DNA of 64,000 nt from Wenzhouxiangella marina (GTDB lineage: Bacteria; Pseudomonadota; Gammaproteobacteria; Xanthomonadales; Wenzhouxiangellaceae): the NCBI RefSeq assembly GCF_001187785.1, contig NZ_CP012154.1, forward strand, positions 1,792,501 to 1,856,500, written 5' to 3'. A program made the translations under genes and the position numbers. The notes under the pieces were generated by a model. The model saw nothing but the letters and a program-made list of their open reading frames with translations. It was not told the origin of the DNA and made no database searches. This document shows, in pieces, positions 49,381-60,585 of this stretch (the first letter of the stretch is position 1; each line of letters starts with the position of its first letter).

Positions 49381-52300
49381 ATGCTTCAGTCCCAGTTTCT
49401 TCCGCGCCTGCTGGCCCTGACGGCCCTGCTGCTCGCAGCGTCGAGTGCAGCGGCCAATACCAAGCTGCTGCGCTTTCCCGATGTGCACGGCGATCGCGTC
49501 GTGTTCAGCTATGGCGGCGACCTGTGGGGCGCTCCGGTCCAGGGCGGGACCGCCTATCGCCTGACCAGCCACCCGGGCCTGGAGCTGTTCGCCAAGTTCT
49601 CCCCCGATGGCCGATGGATCGCCTTCACCGGTCAGTACGGTGGTGACGAGCAGGTCTACGTCATGCCCGCCAGCGGTGGCGAACCGCGTCAGCTGACCTG
49701 GTATCCGGCCACCGGTCCGCTGCCGGCGCGCTGGGGCTATGACCACCAGGTCTACGGCTGGACGCCGGATGGCTCGGCCGTGCTGTTCCGCTCCCAGCGC
49801 GATGCCTGGGGTTCCAGCTCGTCGACCCTCTACACCGTGCCCGTCGACGGCGGCCTGCCCGAAGCCATGCCGATGCCCGTGTCCGGTGCGGGCACCTTCA
49901 CCGAGGATGGCTCGGCCGTGTTCTACTCGCCGCTGTTCCGGGACTTCCGCACCTGGAAGCGCTACGAAGGTGGCTGGGCGCAAGATCTGTGGCTGTTCGA
50001 TCTCGAGGCAGGTCAGGCCCGCCAGCTGACCGATCACCCCCGCACCGACCGCGATCCGATGTGGATCGATGGCCAGGGTTATTTCGTGTCGGATCGGGAC
50101 GGCAAGCTCAACCTGTACCGCGTCGACCCCGACGGCGGCGCGGTCGAGCAGTTGACCCGGCATTCCGAGTGGGACGTGCGCTGGGCCAGCTCGGACGAGC
50201 GCTCACGCATCATCTACGAGCTGGACGGCGAGCTGCGTCTCTACAACGTGCAGGACGGCAGTGACACGGCCATCGAGATCACGGTGCCGGACGATGGCGT
50301 CAACACTCGGCCGCGCTGGGTCGACGTGAGCGACCAGATCAATGGCGCGCATCTGAGCCCGACGGGCCAGCGCGTGCTGTTCGAAGCCCGCGGCAATCTG
50401 TTCAATGCTCCGGTCGGCGAGGGCGTGACCCGCAGCCTGACCGGGCGCTCGACCGCGCACGATCGCGAGGCGGCCTGGTTCCCGGACGGACAATCCATCG
50501 TCTTCGTCTCCGACATCAGCGGCGAAGAAGAACTCTACGTCGTCCCGGCCGATGGCAGCGAAGCGCCGCGCGCGCTGACTTCGGGTCACGAAACCCGGTT
50601 CTATCAGCCGATCGTTTCCCCGGATGGCGAGCACATCGCGGTCTCGGACAAGGAGGGTCGCATCTTCATCCTGCCCGCAGACGGGGACGGCGAGATGGTC
50701 GAGGTCGGCCGCGATCCGGGCTGGCGTAACCGCGACTACGTCTGGGCGCCGGCCGGCGACGTGCTTGCCTTCAGCCAGACCCAGGAATCGGGCATGCGGG
50801 CGATCTACCTGCACACCCTGAGCGATGGCGAGACCCGTCGGATCTCCGACGGCATGTTCTCCGAGTACCGACCGGCCTTCTCGCCGGACGGCCAGTACCT
50901 GTATTACCTGGGGGATCGCGAGTTCGCCCCGCAGATCTCGTCCATCGAATGGAACTTCGCCACCAACCGGACCACCGGCATCTTCGCCTTTGCGCTGAGC
51001 AGCGACGCGCCCAATCCCTTTGCACCGGAGGACGCCGAGGAACCCGGTGTGGTCGCCAACGGCAATGACAACGGCAACGGCGACGATGAAGAGAACGGTG
51101 ACTCGGAGGCCACGCACATCGACTTCGACGGCCTGGCCCAACGCCTGATCCGGCTGCCGGTCGATGCGGGCAACTACTGGAGTCTGTCGGTCGTCGAGGG
51201 CGGCGTCCTGTTCATGGAAGGCAGTGCCTTCTACTATGGCCGCGCGCCGGAATCGCAGCCGAAGCTGCGCTTTTTCAAGTTCGAGGATCAGGAGGTCGTG
51301 GACTTCCCCAACGGTCGCCAGTTCACGGACCTCAGCCTGGACGGCAAGCGCCTGCTCGCCCGCCAGGGCAGCAACTGGCAGGTCCTGGACGTGGCCAAGG
51401 AAGGCCGAGATCCCGAAGCCGTCGCCACCAACGGCCTGCGCACGCGAATCGATCCGGTGGCCGAATGGGCCACCGCCTTCGACGAGGTCTGGCGCCGCTT
51501 CCGTGACTACTTCTATGTCCCGAACATGCACGGCTACGACTGGGAGGCCCTGCGTGAGCAGTACCGCCCCCTGCTGGCCCACGTGGCCCACCGTTCGGAC
51601 CTGAACTACGTCATGGGTGAGATGATCGGCGAACTGAACATCTCCCACGCTTATGTCTCCGGCGGCGATGAAGGCCTGCCGGAGCGGCATCCCGTCGCGC
51701 TGCTGGGCGCGCGCTTCGAAGCCGATCGGGGCCGATACCGTATCAGTCGCATCCTGGAGGGACAGAACGACGAGCCGCGCTACCGCTCGCCGTTGACCGA
51801 AGCCGGAGTGAATATCGCCGTGGGCGACTACCTCATCGCGATCAATGGCCATGAAATCAGCGCCGAGGAGAACATCTACCAGCGTCTGATGCTGCCGCCG
51901 GGCGAGCCCGTGGCCCTGACCGTGTCGGAGCGCAGGGACGGTCGTGACGCCCGCACCGTGATGGTCAACCCGATCAACGACGAGACCTCGCTGTTCTATC
52001 TGGCCTGGGTGCTCGACAATCACCGCTACGTGAGCGAAGCCACCGACGGACGAGTCGGGTACCTGCACATCCCGGACATGGGCCCGGACGGCATTCGCGA
52101 GTTCATCAAGTGGTACTACGGCCAGATCCGCAAGCAGGGCCTGGTCATCGACGTGCGTTCCAACGGTGGCGGCAACGTGTCGCAGATGCTGATCGAGCGC
52201 CTGTCACGCCGGCCGCTGGCCCTGGGCTATGCCCGCACCAACCCGTACCCGAGCACCTATCCGAACGAGGCCTTCAACGGTCATCTCGTGGCCCTGCTGG

Positions 52301-52656
52301 ACGAGAACTCGGCTTCCGATGGAGATATCTTCCCCTGGCAGTTCCGCAACGCCGGTCTCGGGCCGCTGATTGGTCAGAAGAGCTGGGGTGGCGTGGTCGG
52401 TATCACCAGCCATGGCCCGCTGATCGACGGTGGTTCGGTGAATGTGCCCGAGTTCGGCTTCTCCGACGTCAACGGCAACTGGGTGGTCGAAGGCGAGGGC
52501 GTCACCCCCGATATCGAAGTCGAGAACGACCCGGCCAGCGTCATCGCCGGTCGCGACCCGCAGCTCGAGCGGGCGATCCAGGAAGTCATGCAGAAGATCG
52601 AGAGCGATCCGCCGCGCTTCCCGGCCCGCCCGGCGCCGCCGGTCAAGACGGACTGA
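49381..52656 (+). CDS. Tricorn-like S41 protease
   Basis: 1091-residue exported protease. A signal peptide ends near AAAN (residue 25). Two beta-propeller-type regions follow, built from repeats such as FSPDGRWIAFTGQY, VSPDGEHIAVSDKEG and FSPDGQYLYYLGDREF. A low-complexity Asn/Gly/acidic stretch (about 554-575, NGNDNGNGDDEENGD) separates them from the C-terminal half. Then come a tricorn C1 segment, a PDZ domain (ALTVSERRDG region) and the S41 core with DENSASDGD (Ser977 or Ser979). Archaeal tricorn degrades peptides from the proteasome; bacterial homologues with signal peptides are periplasmic or extracellular. ATG at 49381 with AGAGG upstream. Confidence 0.9.
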   Translation: MLQSQFLPRLLALTALLLAASSAAANTKLLRFPDVHGDRVVFSYGGDLWGAPVQGGTAYRLTSHPGLELFAKFSPDGRWIAFTGQYGGDEQVYVMPASGGEPRQLTWYPATGPLPARWGYDHQVYGWTPDGSAVLFRSQRDAWGSSSSTLYTVPVDGGLPEAMPMPVSGAGTFTEDGSAVFYSPLFRDFRTWKRYEGGWAQDLWLFDLEAGQARQLTDHPRTDRDPMWIDGQGYFVSDRDGKLNLYRVDPDGGAVEQLTRHSEWDVRWASSDERSRIIYELDGELRLYNVQDGSDTAIEITVPDDGVNTRPRWVDVSDQINGAHLSPTGQRVLFEARGNLFNAPVGEGVTRSLTGRSTAHDREAAWFPDGQSIVFVSDISGEEELYVVPADGSEAPRALTSGHETRFYQPIVSPDGEHIAVSDKEGRIFILPADGDGEMVEVGRDPGWRNRDYVWAPAGDVLAFSQTQESGMRAIYLHTLSDGETRRISDGMFSEYRPAFSPDGQYLYYLGDREFAPQISSIEWNFATNRTTGIFAFALSSDAPNPFAPEDAEEPGVVANGNDNGNGDDEENGDSEATHIDFDGLAQRLIRLPVDAGNYWSLSVVEGGVLFMEGSAFYYGRAPESQPKLRFFKFEDQEVVDFPNGRQFTDLSLDGKRLLARQGSNWQVLDVAKEGRDPEAVATNGLRTRIDPVAEWATAFDEVWRRFRDYFYVPNMHGYDWEALREQYRPLLAHVAHRSDLNYVMGEMIGELNISHAYVSGGDEGLPERHPVALLGARFEADRGRYRISRILEGQNDEPRYRSPLTEAGVNIAVGDYLIAINGHEISAEENIYQRLMLPPGEPVALTVSERRDGRDARTVMVNPINDETSLFYLAWVLDNHRYVSEATDGRVGYLHIPDMGPDGIREFIKWYYGQIRKQGLVIDVRSNGGGNVSQMLIERLSRRPLALGYARTNPYPSTYPNEAFNGHLVALLDENSASDGDIFPWQFRNAGLGPLIGQKSWGGVVGITSHGPLIDGGSVNVPEFGFSDVNGNWVVEGEGVTPDIEVENDPASVIAGRDPQLERAIQEVMQKIESDPPRFPARPAPPVKTD

Positions 52657-52698
52657 TCCACGGATCGAAGGTTTCGATCAGTCCGCTTGACGGATTGG

Positions 52699-52758
52699 AA
52701 CCACGAAGATCACGAAGGGCACGAAGAAGCGAACTGCTTTTTCGTGCCCTTCGTGTTT
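52699..52758. repeat. ACGAAG-type inverted repeat, copy 2
   Basis: Left arm 52699-52729 (AACCACGAAG start, 9-base units) and inverted right arm 52738-52758, with a loop of only eight bases; this is the tightest hairpin of the three copies. It lies 42 bases after the tricorn stop and could end or stabilise that transcript. Confidence 0.8.
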
Positions 52759-52822
52759 TCTGGAGCCAGGAAATGTGAATACCGATCGAGGGAGACGGCG
52801 GCTCCAACACCCCGTCGTATTA

Positions 52823-52938
52823 ATGGCGACGCCCGCGAAATGGACCGTCGGGCGCGTGGGCCCGACCTACGCCGCGGCGCTTCTGGCCTGCCGCCAACCG
52901 CACCGAGCCTCCGACCTGCGCTGGCCTGACCTGCGCGG
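52823..52938 (-). repeat. GTAG-headed palindromic repeat, copy 6 (extended)
   Basis: Minus orientation; core 52847-52870 with stem GTCGGGC/GCCCGAC, loop CCACGC, plus the long block shared with copy 5. Confidence 0.75.
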
Positions 52939-53032
52939 GGTTTCGATTATTCGCGGTGATGCTTGGAGGCAACCCGGCCCATCGGACGTCCGCGTGAATC
53001 CCGAGATCGCACCTACCGAACCGCAGCCCTGC

Positions 53033-53130
53033 GTAGGTCGGCCCCACGCGGCCGACGGACCATGTTGCAGATATCTCCGTCAATTCGACGGTGAGATGGT
53101 GAATCCCCCATCAGGAACCCGACGCGCGTC
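53033..53130 (+). repeat. GTAG-headed palindromic repeat, copy 7 (extended)
   Basis: Core 53033-53056, stem GTCGGCC/GGCCGAC, loop CCACGC. The flank CCATGTTGCAG and TCTCCGTCAATTC matches copies 2 and 3. It ends at a palindrome (53117-53134) just before the gcvP stop. Confidence 0.78.
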
Positions 53131-53149
53131 GGGTCCCCGCCGTTTCCCC

Positions 53150-56059
<2,910 letters not shown>

Positions 56060-56091
56060 GGTCGGTCTCGTGGTCTCGTGGTCGCGTGGGA

Positions 56092-56964
56092 TCAGAGGTA
56101 GTGGTCGATCAACAGGAAGGCGAACAGGGCCATCAGATAGATCACCGAGTAGTTGAACATCTGCATGGCGAGTTGCTCGCTCTTCGGCCGGAGCATGGCC
56201 AGGGCGTAGCCCATGAAGCCGATATTGAGCACGATGGAGCCGGCCAGATAGACCGCTCCGCTCATGCCGGTCAGGTAGGGCAGCAGGGTGACCAGCACGA
56301 GGATGATGGAATAGAACAGGATCTGCAGTCGGGTAAACTCGACGCCGTGGGTCACCGGCAGCATCGGCACGTCGGCGGCTTCGTAGTCATGCCGGCGATA
56401 GATGGCCAGGGCCCAGAAATGCGGCGGCGTCCAGACGAACACGATCAGGAACAGGATCAGCGCATGCGCATGGATTTCGCCGGTCACGGCCGTCCAGCCG
56501 AGGATCGGTGGGGCGGCTCCGGCGGCACCACCGATCACGATGTTCTGCGGCGTGGCGTGCTTGAGATAGGCCGTGTAGATCACCGCGTAGCCGATCAGGC
56601 TGGCAAAGGTCAGCACCGCGGTCAGGACGTTGATGAAGGCGACCAGCAGTACCATCGACGCCACGGCCAGAGCGATGGCGAAGGCCAGCACCTGGCGCTC
56701 GTCCAGCTCGCCCCTGGGCAGCGGCCGGTTCCGGGTACGGGCCATGATCCGATCGGCCCGGGCATCGAGCAGATGGTTGATCGCGGCGGCACTGGCGGCC
56801 GCGAGGCCGATACCGAGATTGCCGATCAGCAGTGCATCGAGCGGAATCATGCCGGGCACGGACAGGGCCATGCCGACCAGGGCCGTGAACACGATCAGCG
56901 CCACCACGCGCAGCTTGCACAGCGCGAGGAAGTGGCCGAAACGCTGCGGCCAGGTGGCACTCAT
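56092..56964 (-). CDS. cyoE: Protoheme IX farnesyltransferase
   Basis: 290-residue UbiA-family membrane enzyme that makes heme O from heme B and farnesyl diphosphate. The prenyl-diphosphate motif [19 protein letters not shown] (about 63-81) has the N/D-x3-D pattern, and a second Asp region is [15 protein letters not shown]. About eight helices. ATG at 56964 overlaps ctaA by four bases. Works just before CtaA. Confidence 0.95.
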   Translation of the reverse strand: MSATWPQRFGHFLALCKLRVVALIVFTALVGMALSVPGMIPLDALLIGNLGIGLAAASAAAINHLLDARADRIMARTRNRPLPRGELDERQVLAFAIALAVASMVLLVAFINVLTAVLTFASLIGYAVIYTAYLKHATPQNIVIGGAAGAAPPILGWTAVTGEIHAHALILFLIVFVWTPPHFWALAIYRRHDYEAADVPMLPVTHGVEFTRLQILFYSIILVLVTLLPYLTGMSGAVYLAGSIVLNIGFMGYALAMLRPKSEQLAMQMFNYSVIYLMALFAFLLIDHYL

Positions 56965-57962
56965 CGGTGACGCTCGACCGGGCGCGAAGTGTGGAACAGG
57001 ATCGACACCATGGTGGCGAGCAGTAGCGCCGCCACGCCGTTATGCGCCACGGCCACGGCCAGCGGGAGCCCCGCAAGGATGTTGGCCAGGCCCAGGCTGA
57101 TCTGAGTGACCAGCAGGGCCCCGAGGACACCGGCCCAACGGCCCATGCCCTCGGTGCGGGTCAGCAGCCACAGCAGCCAGCCGAACACGGCGATGACGAC
57201 GAGCGCGCCAATGCGGTGGGCGACGTGGATCGCCATCCGTGAGGGCTGGTCGAGTACGCCACCCTCGTAGTCGACGCCGATGCCGCGCCAGATCGTGAAG
57301 CCCTCGGAATAGTTCTGCTCGGGCCACCACTGACCCATGCAGGTCGGGAAGTCCGGGCAGGCCAGGGCCGCGTAGTTGGTGCTGACCCAGCCGCCCAGCA
57401 TGATCTGCATGATCAGCACGACCAGGGCGATGGTGACGGGTGCCCGAAGCCGCCGTTGGGGCAGGGTGGTCTGGACGGTCTTCGGCCGAGTTCGCCAGTA
57501 CAACCAGCTGAGCAGGGTGAAGGTGAGCAGGCCACCGATCAGGTGCGAGAGCACGATGGCGGGTTTGAGCAGCAGGGTGACGGTCCACATGCCGAGGGCA
57601 GCCTGGAAGATGATCAGTCCGAGCAATGCGAAGGGCAGGGCGACCGGCTGTCCGGGTTCGCGCCGGCGACGCCAGGCGAAGATGGCGATGGCCAGAATCA
57701 GCAGGCCGAGGGCACCCGCGAAGTAGCGGTGGACCATTTCGCGAACGGCCTTGCCGGTTTCGACCGGGCGATGGGCCCAGCGCTCGTTGGCTTCGGCGAT
57801 CGATTGCTCGGTCTTCGGCCAGGTCAGTTCGCCATAGCAACCCGGCCAGTCCGGGCAACCGAGACCGGCATCGGTCAGGCGCACCCAGGCGCCAAGGACG
57901 ATCACGATCAGGGTCAGGCAAAGGGCGATCAGGACGAGTCGGTGGTAGGCACGTGCGCTCAT
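56961..57962 (-). CDS. ctaA: Heme A synthase (CtaA/COX15 type 2)
   Basis: 333-residue membrane oxidase that converts heme O to heme A. Conserved pieces: [18 protein letters not shown] (28-45) with its Cys pair, [14 protein letters not shown] with a second Cys pair, and heme-ligand His in [28 protein letters not shown] and AHNGVAALL. Alpha/gammaproteobacterial length. Seven bases after the SCO-like gene and overlapping cyoE by four. Confidence 0.95.
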   Translation of the reverse strand: MSARAYHRLVLIALCLTLIVIVLGAWVRLTDAGLGCPDWPGCYGELTWPKTEQSIAEANERWAHRPVETGKAVREMVHRYFAGALGLLILAIAIFAWRRRREPGQPVALPFALLGLIIFQAALGMWTVTLLLKPAIVLSHLIGGLLTFTLLSWLYWRTRPKTVQTTLPQRRLRAPVTIALVVLIMQIMLGGWVSTNYAALACPDFPTCMGQWWPEQNYSEGFTIWRGIGVDYEGGVLDQPSRMAIHVAHRIGALVVIAVFGWLLWLLTRTEGMGRWAGVLGALLVTQISLGLANILAGLPLAVAVAHNGVAALLLATMVSILFHTSRPVERHR

Positions 57963-57969
57963 GGTCGAA

Positions 57970-58542
57970 TCAGTCTCGCTGGGTCCAGGTCAGCAGGCGA
58001 TGGAGATCCCGTCGAATACCGTTCGGGTCGGCCTCGCCGGGGTAACGCATCATTATATTCCCCATGGGGTCGATGATGTAGCGAAGGGGGGCCGATTCGC
58101 TGCCAGGGAAGGCCTCGATCAATTCGGCGCCGGCCGCACCGTCGATGATCCGGAACTGCTCGGACAGAGCCAGGATTTCCGCGCGCCGGACCTCGTCGAT
58201 CGGCTCGGCGCTGATCAGCAAAAGGCCGACTTCGGGGACGTGGCGGTCCTGAGCCATCCGGGTCTGACGCAACCAGTAGAGGTCCTCCATGCAGGCCTGA
58301 TCGCAGGCGCTGCGGCGAACATGCGTCAGCTGCCAGAGATCGAGCAGATCGTCGCGGGCCACGACGGTCCCGTCGCTGCTCGTCCAGTCGTTCTCGGGCA
58401 GGGGCACGACGGGATCGACGAATTCGCCATGGTTGCGCGTGCCGCCGGGCTCCCAGTCGACCCAGCGGCTGTTGAGCAGGACGGCAATCACCACGGGAAG
58501 GGTGAACATGCCGAAGACGAGAAGAATGATCTTTCGATTCAT
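57970..58542 (-). CDS. SCO/SenC-like membrane-anchored thioredoxin-fold protein
   Basis: 190 residues with an N-terminal anchor helix (about 3-22) and a thioredoxin-fold domain in the periplasm. The redox/metal motif is CDQAC (C-x3-C spacing as in Sco1). The downstream position where Sco1 has a copper-ligand His after Asp (the DH of the IDH pattern) reads IIDPMGNI, with proline instead. It may therefore act as a thiol reductase for the oxidase copper site rather than a classic copper chaperone. Located between SURF1 and CtaA as in pseudomonad-type cox clusters. Confidence 0.75.
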   Translation of the reverse strand: MNRKIILLVFGMFTLPVVIAVLLNSRWVDWEPGGTRNHGEFVDPVVPLPENDWTSSDGTVVARDDLLDLWQLTHVRRSACDQACMEDLYWLRQTRMAQDRHVPEVGLLLISAEPIDEVRRAEILALSEQFRIIDGAAGAELIEAFPGSESAPLRYIIDPMGNIMMRYPGEADPNGIRRDLHRLLTWTQRD

Positions 58543-58593
58543 GATGCTAGGGTCCGGTGGCGAATCAATGGGCTTCCAGGGTTTGCCTCGGGA

Positions 58594-59340
58594 TCATCGG
58601 GATCCGGAAGCGCGCCTTGAATGAATCAGCTTGCGAAGGCTCAGGCCGAGCCAGAGCACGAGGATGGCGGCGGAAATGGCGGCCCACTGGAAGGCGTAGC
58701 CGCGGTGCTTCTCGGGCCCCATGTTGACACGAGGCCAGGGGTCGCCGCTCAGATGCGCCGGATCGCTCGGATCGAGCAGCAGAATACGATCCGACAGCTC
58801 GTCGCCGAAGACCTCGCGGACCCGATCCAGGTCCAGATAGGTGACCAGGGCGGGCCAGTCCTCGGGATCGAGGACGCGGGCCTCACCCAGGCGGAATCCG
58901 ACCCTTGGTGGAGGTGCGACCCGGCCTTCGATGGTGACACGGTCCAGCGGCGTCTGGAATTCCGGGAAGGACCCTGCGTTCCGCTGCCAGGGCTGCCAGC
59001 CCCGGTTGACCAGGAAGGGAGGCGCGCCATCGTCCGGCTGAAACAGGCTGAACACGTGCACGCCTGGAAAATTGTTTCGAATCTGATTGTCCAATAACAG
59101 GTGTCGCTGCGGATCGAAACGGCCCTGGGCCCGGATGCTGCTCAGGCGGGGCAGCTCTGCGGGATCCCGCCCATCGAGTTCGCTGACGCCCGCTCGCTCC
59201 CATTCCGCCAGTAGTTGCGCTTTCTCCTCGGCACGGTCGAGCTGCCAGAACGCCAGACGGACCGTCAGGCTCAGCATGAGGATCGCGGCCAGATGCGGGA
59301 TCACGGCGCGTAGGACGGAAAGGACTTTCGGGGTGCTCAC
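58594..59340 (-). CDS. SURF1-family oxidase assembly protein
   Basis: 248-residue protein with one membrane helix at each end (about 12-27 and 221-239) and a periplasmic domain between. Family patterns: LAFWQLDRAEEKAQLLAEW, LLLDNQIRNNFPGVHVF, FLVNRGWQPW and the late MGPEKHRGYAFQW. SURF1 helps insert heme A into cytochrome c oxidase. Start is GTG at 59340. First gene of the SURF1-SCO-ctaA-cyoE run and divergent from the DUF2909 gene. Confidence 0.92.
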   Translation of the reverse strand: MSTPKVLSVLRAVIPHLAAILMLSLTVRLAFWQLDRAEEKAQLLAEWERAGVSELDGRDPAELPRLSSIRAQGRFDPQRHLLLDNQIRNNFPGVHVFSLFQPDDGAPPFLVNRGWQPWQRNAGSFPEFQTPLDRVTIEGRVAPPPRVGFRLGEARVLDPEDWPALVTYLDLDRVREVFGDELSDRILLLDPSDPAHLSGDPWPRVNMGPEKHRGYAFQWAAISAAILVLWLGLSLRKLIHSRRASGSR

Positions 59341-59356
59341 TGGAGACCTTTATAAT
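59328..59356 (+). promoter_or_regulatory. Candidate promoter of DUF2909 gene, possibly bidirectional
   Basis: A perfect TATAAT at 59351-59356 lies 30 bases before the TTG start at 59386. No good -35. The near-palindromic TTTATAAT also reads TATAAA on the minus strand, where it would start a nearly leaderless SURF1 message. Confidence 0.45.
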
Positions 59357-59385
59357 GGGCGGCCGTCAACTTCAGGTCGTCAGCC

Positions 59386-59622
59386 TTGCTCAGCAAAGTC
59401 ATCATCATCGGAATCTTTCTTGCCATCCTCTACACGCTGGCGTCGAGCTTCTATTTTCTGGTCAACGATCAGGGCGAGGGCGATCGAGCCGTGCGACGGC
59501 TCAGCTGGCGAGTGGCATTGAGTCTGCTGTTGCTGGGTCTGCTATGGGGCGGCTTCAAGCTGGGCATCATCGAGCCGCAAGGCGTCAATCCCGTCCGCTA
59601 CGAGCAAGCCAGCGGCGACTGA
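59386..59622 (+). CDS. DUF2909 twin-helix membrane protein
   Basis: 78 residues, two membrane helices (about 4-25 and 42-58) with the family pattern KVIIIGIFLAILYTLASSFY then VRRLSWRVALSLLLLGLLW. In pseudomonads the homologue sits between coxC and SURF1. Function unknown, presumably oxidase assembly. The start is TTG; no upstream ATG exists in frame. Terminated by the hairpin that overlaps its stop codon. Confidence 0.85.
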   Translation: MLSKVIIIGIFLAILYTLASSFYFLVNDQGEGDRAVRRLSWRVALSLLLLGLLWGGFKLGIIEPQGVNPVRYEQASGD

Positions 59623-59644
59623 AGCAGTCGCCGCCCTTCCTGTT
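59612..59644 (+). terminator. Hairpin between convergent genes
   Basis: Ten-base-pair perfect stem GCGGCGACTG/CAGTCGCCGC with AAG loop. The DUF2909 stop codon (59620-59622) is inside the stem. A pyrimidine-rich CCTTCCTGTT follows on the plus strand. May serve both convergent genes; the T tract is weak. Confidence 0.6.
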
Positions 59645-59651
59645 CGATCGT

Positions 59652-60137
59652 TCAGAGCTGATCGAGGACGTATTCGGCGCTGGAAACCCGGAACTCGCCG
59701 GGCGCATCGACCATCAGCGACTCGACGATCCCATCGCGCAGAATCATCGCGAAGCGCTGTGAGCGCTCGCCCATTCCGAAGGCGCTGGCATCCATCTCCA
59801 GGCCAAGGGCGCGAGTGAAGTCTCCGTTGCCGTCGGCGACCATTTCGACGCTGTCACCCACGTCCTTCTGCTGGGCCCAGGCCTCGAGCACGAAGATATC
59901 GTTGACGGCGAGGCAGACCACACGATCCACGCCACGCGACTTCAGGCTGGCCGCCTGCTCGACGAAGCCGGGCAGGTGGCGGGCCGAGCAGGTCGGGGTG
60001 AAAGCGCCCGGGACCGCGAACAGCACGACCCGGCCATGGCCGAGCAGCTCGTTCGCGCTGATGGTTTCGGGACCTTCCTTGCCCATCACGGTCAAGGAGG
60101 CCTCCGGCAGGCGCTGCCCCGTGGCGATCATGTTCAT
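59652..60137 (-). CDS. Peroxiredoxin, Prx5/AhpC-TSA type
   Basis: 161-residue thiol peroxidase. Peroxidatic Cys50 in PGAFTPTCS (43-51) and a second Cys75 in VVCLAV, as in the bacterial and plant type II Prx5 family, which reduces hydroperoxides using glutaredoxin or thioredoxin. Start MNM or an ATG two codons later. Its start overlaps the stop of the response regulator by one base (TGATG), so the two are cotranslated. Confidence 0.92.
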   Translation of the reverse strand: MNMIATGQRLPEASLTVMGKEGPETISANELLGHGRVVLFAVPGAFTPTCSARHLPGFVEQAASLKSRGVDRVVCLAVNDIFVLEAWAQQKDVGDSVEMVADGNGDFTRALGLEMDASAFGMGERSQRFAMILRDGIVESLMVDAPGEFRVSSAEYVLDQL

Positions 60138-60502
60138 CAGGCGTTGAGGGCCTTGTTCATGGCGTCGAGCAGGACACCCTTGTCGACAGGCTTGGTGATG
60201 TAGGCCGAGGCGCCCTGGCGCATGCCCCAGATCCGGTCGGTCTCCTGGTCCTTGGTGGTGACGAAGATCACCGGTACATGGGCCGTGGCCTTGTCCTTGG
60301 AAATCTTGCGCGTGGCCTGAAAACCGTTCAGACCCGGCATCACGACGTCCATCAGGATCAGATCCGGGACTTCCGCGATGGCTTTTTCCACCCCTTCTTC
60401 GCCATTTTCGGCAGTGATGACTTCGTGCCCAGCGCCTTCAACGATCTTGGTGAGAGCGAACAGCTGGGATTCGGAATCGTCAACAATCAAGACTTTGGCC
60501 AT
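60137..60502 (-). CDS. Single-domain response regulator, PilH-like
   Basis: 121-residue CheY-type receiver with acidic pocket Asp8-Asp9, phospho-acceptor Asp52 (LILMDVVMPG), Thr82 and Lys104. The ARKISKDKATAHVPVIFVTT-like stretch and ITKPVDKGVLL are typical of PilH of the twitching-motility (Chp) system. No pil or chp gene is in the window, so the partner kinase is elsewhere. No output domain. First gene of the pair with the peroxiredoxin. Confidence 0.82.
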   Translation of the reverse strand: MAKVLIVDDSESQLFALTKIVEGAGHEVITAENGEEGVEKAIAEVPDLILMDVVMPGLNGFQATRKISKDKATAHVPVIFVTTKDQETDRIWGMRQGASAYITKPVDKGVLLDAMNKALNA

Positions 60503-60585
60503 GTTGCACCCTTTTTTGGAGTTGTTGCGAATGATTGATCTTGCCGGATCATCATACTCTATTCGGTTGGCGTACGTCGCCCACC

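Larger units (their letters stand above)
52657..53149. other. Second repeat-rich intergenic region
   Basis: 493 bases between the tricorn-like gene and gcvP (convergent). Holds ACGAAG repeat copy 2 and GTAG-headed repeats 6 and 7. No gene seen. Confidence 0.8.

Noticed and set aside
53117-53134. Palindrome after gcvP as an intrinsic terminator
   Set aside because: The stem is strong, but no T run follows on the minus strand, and the sequence belongs to the repeat family.
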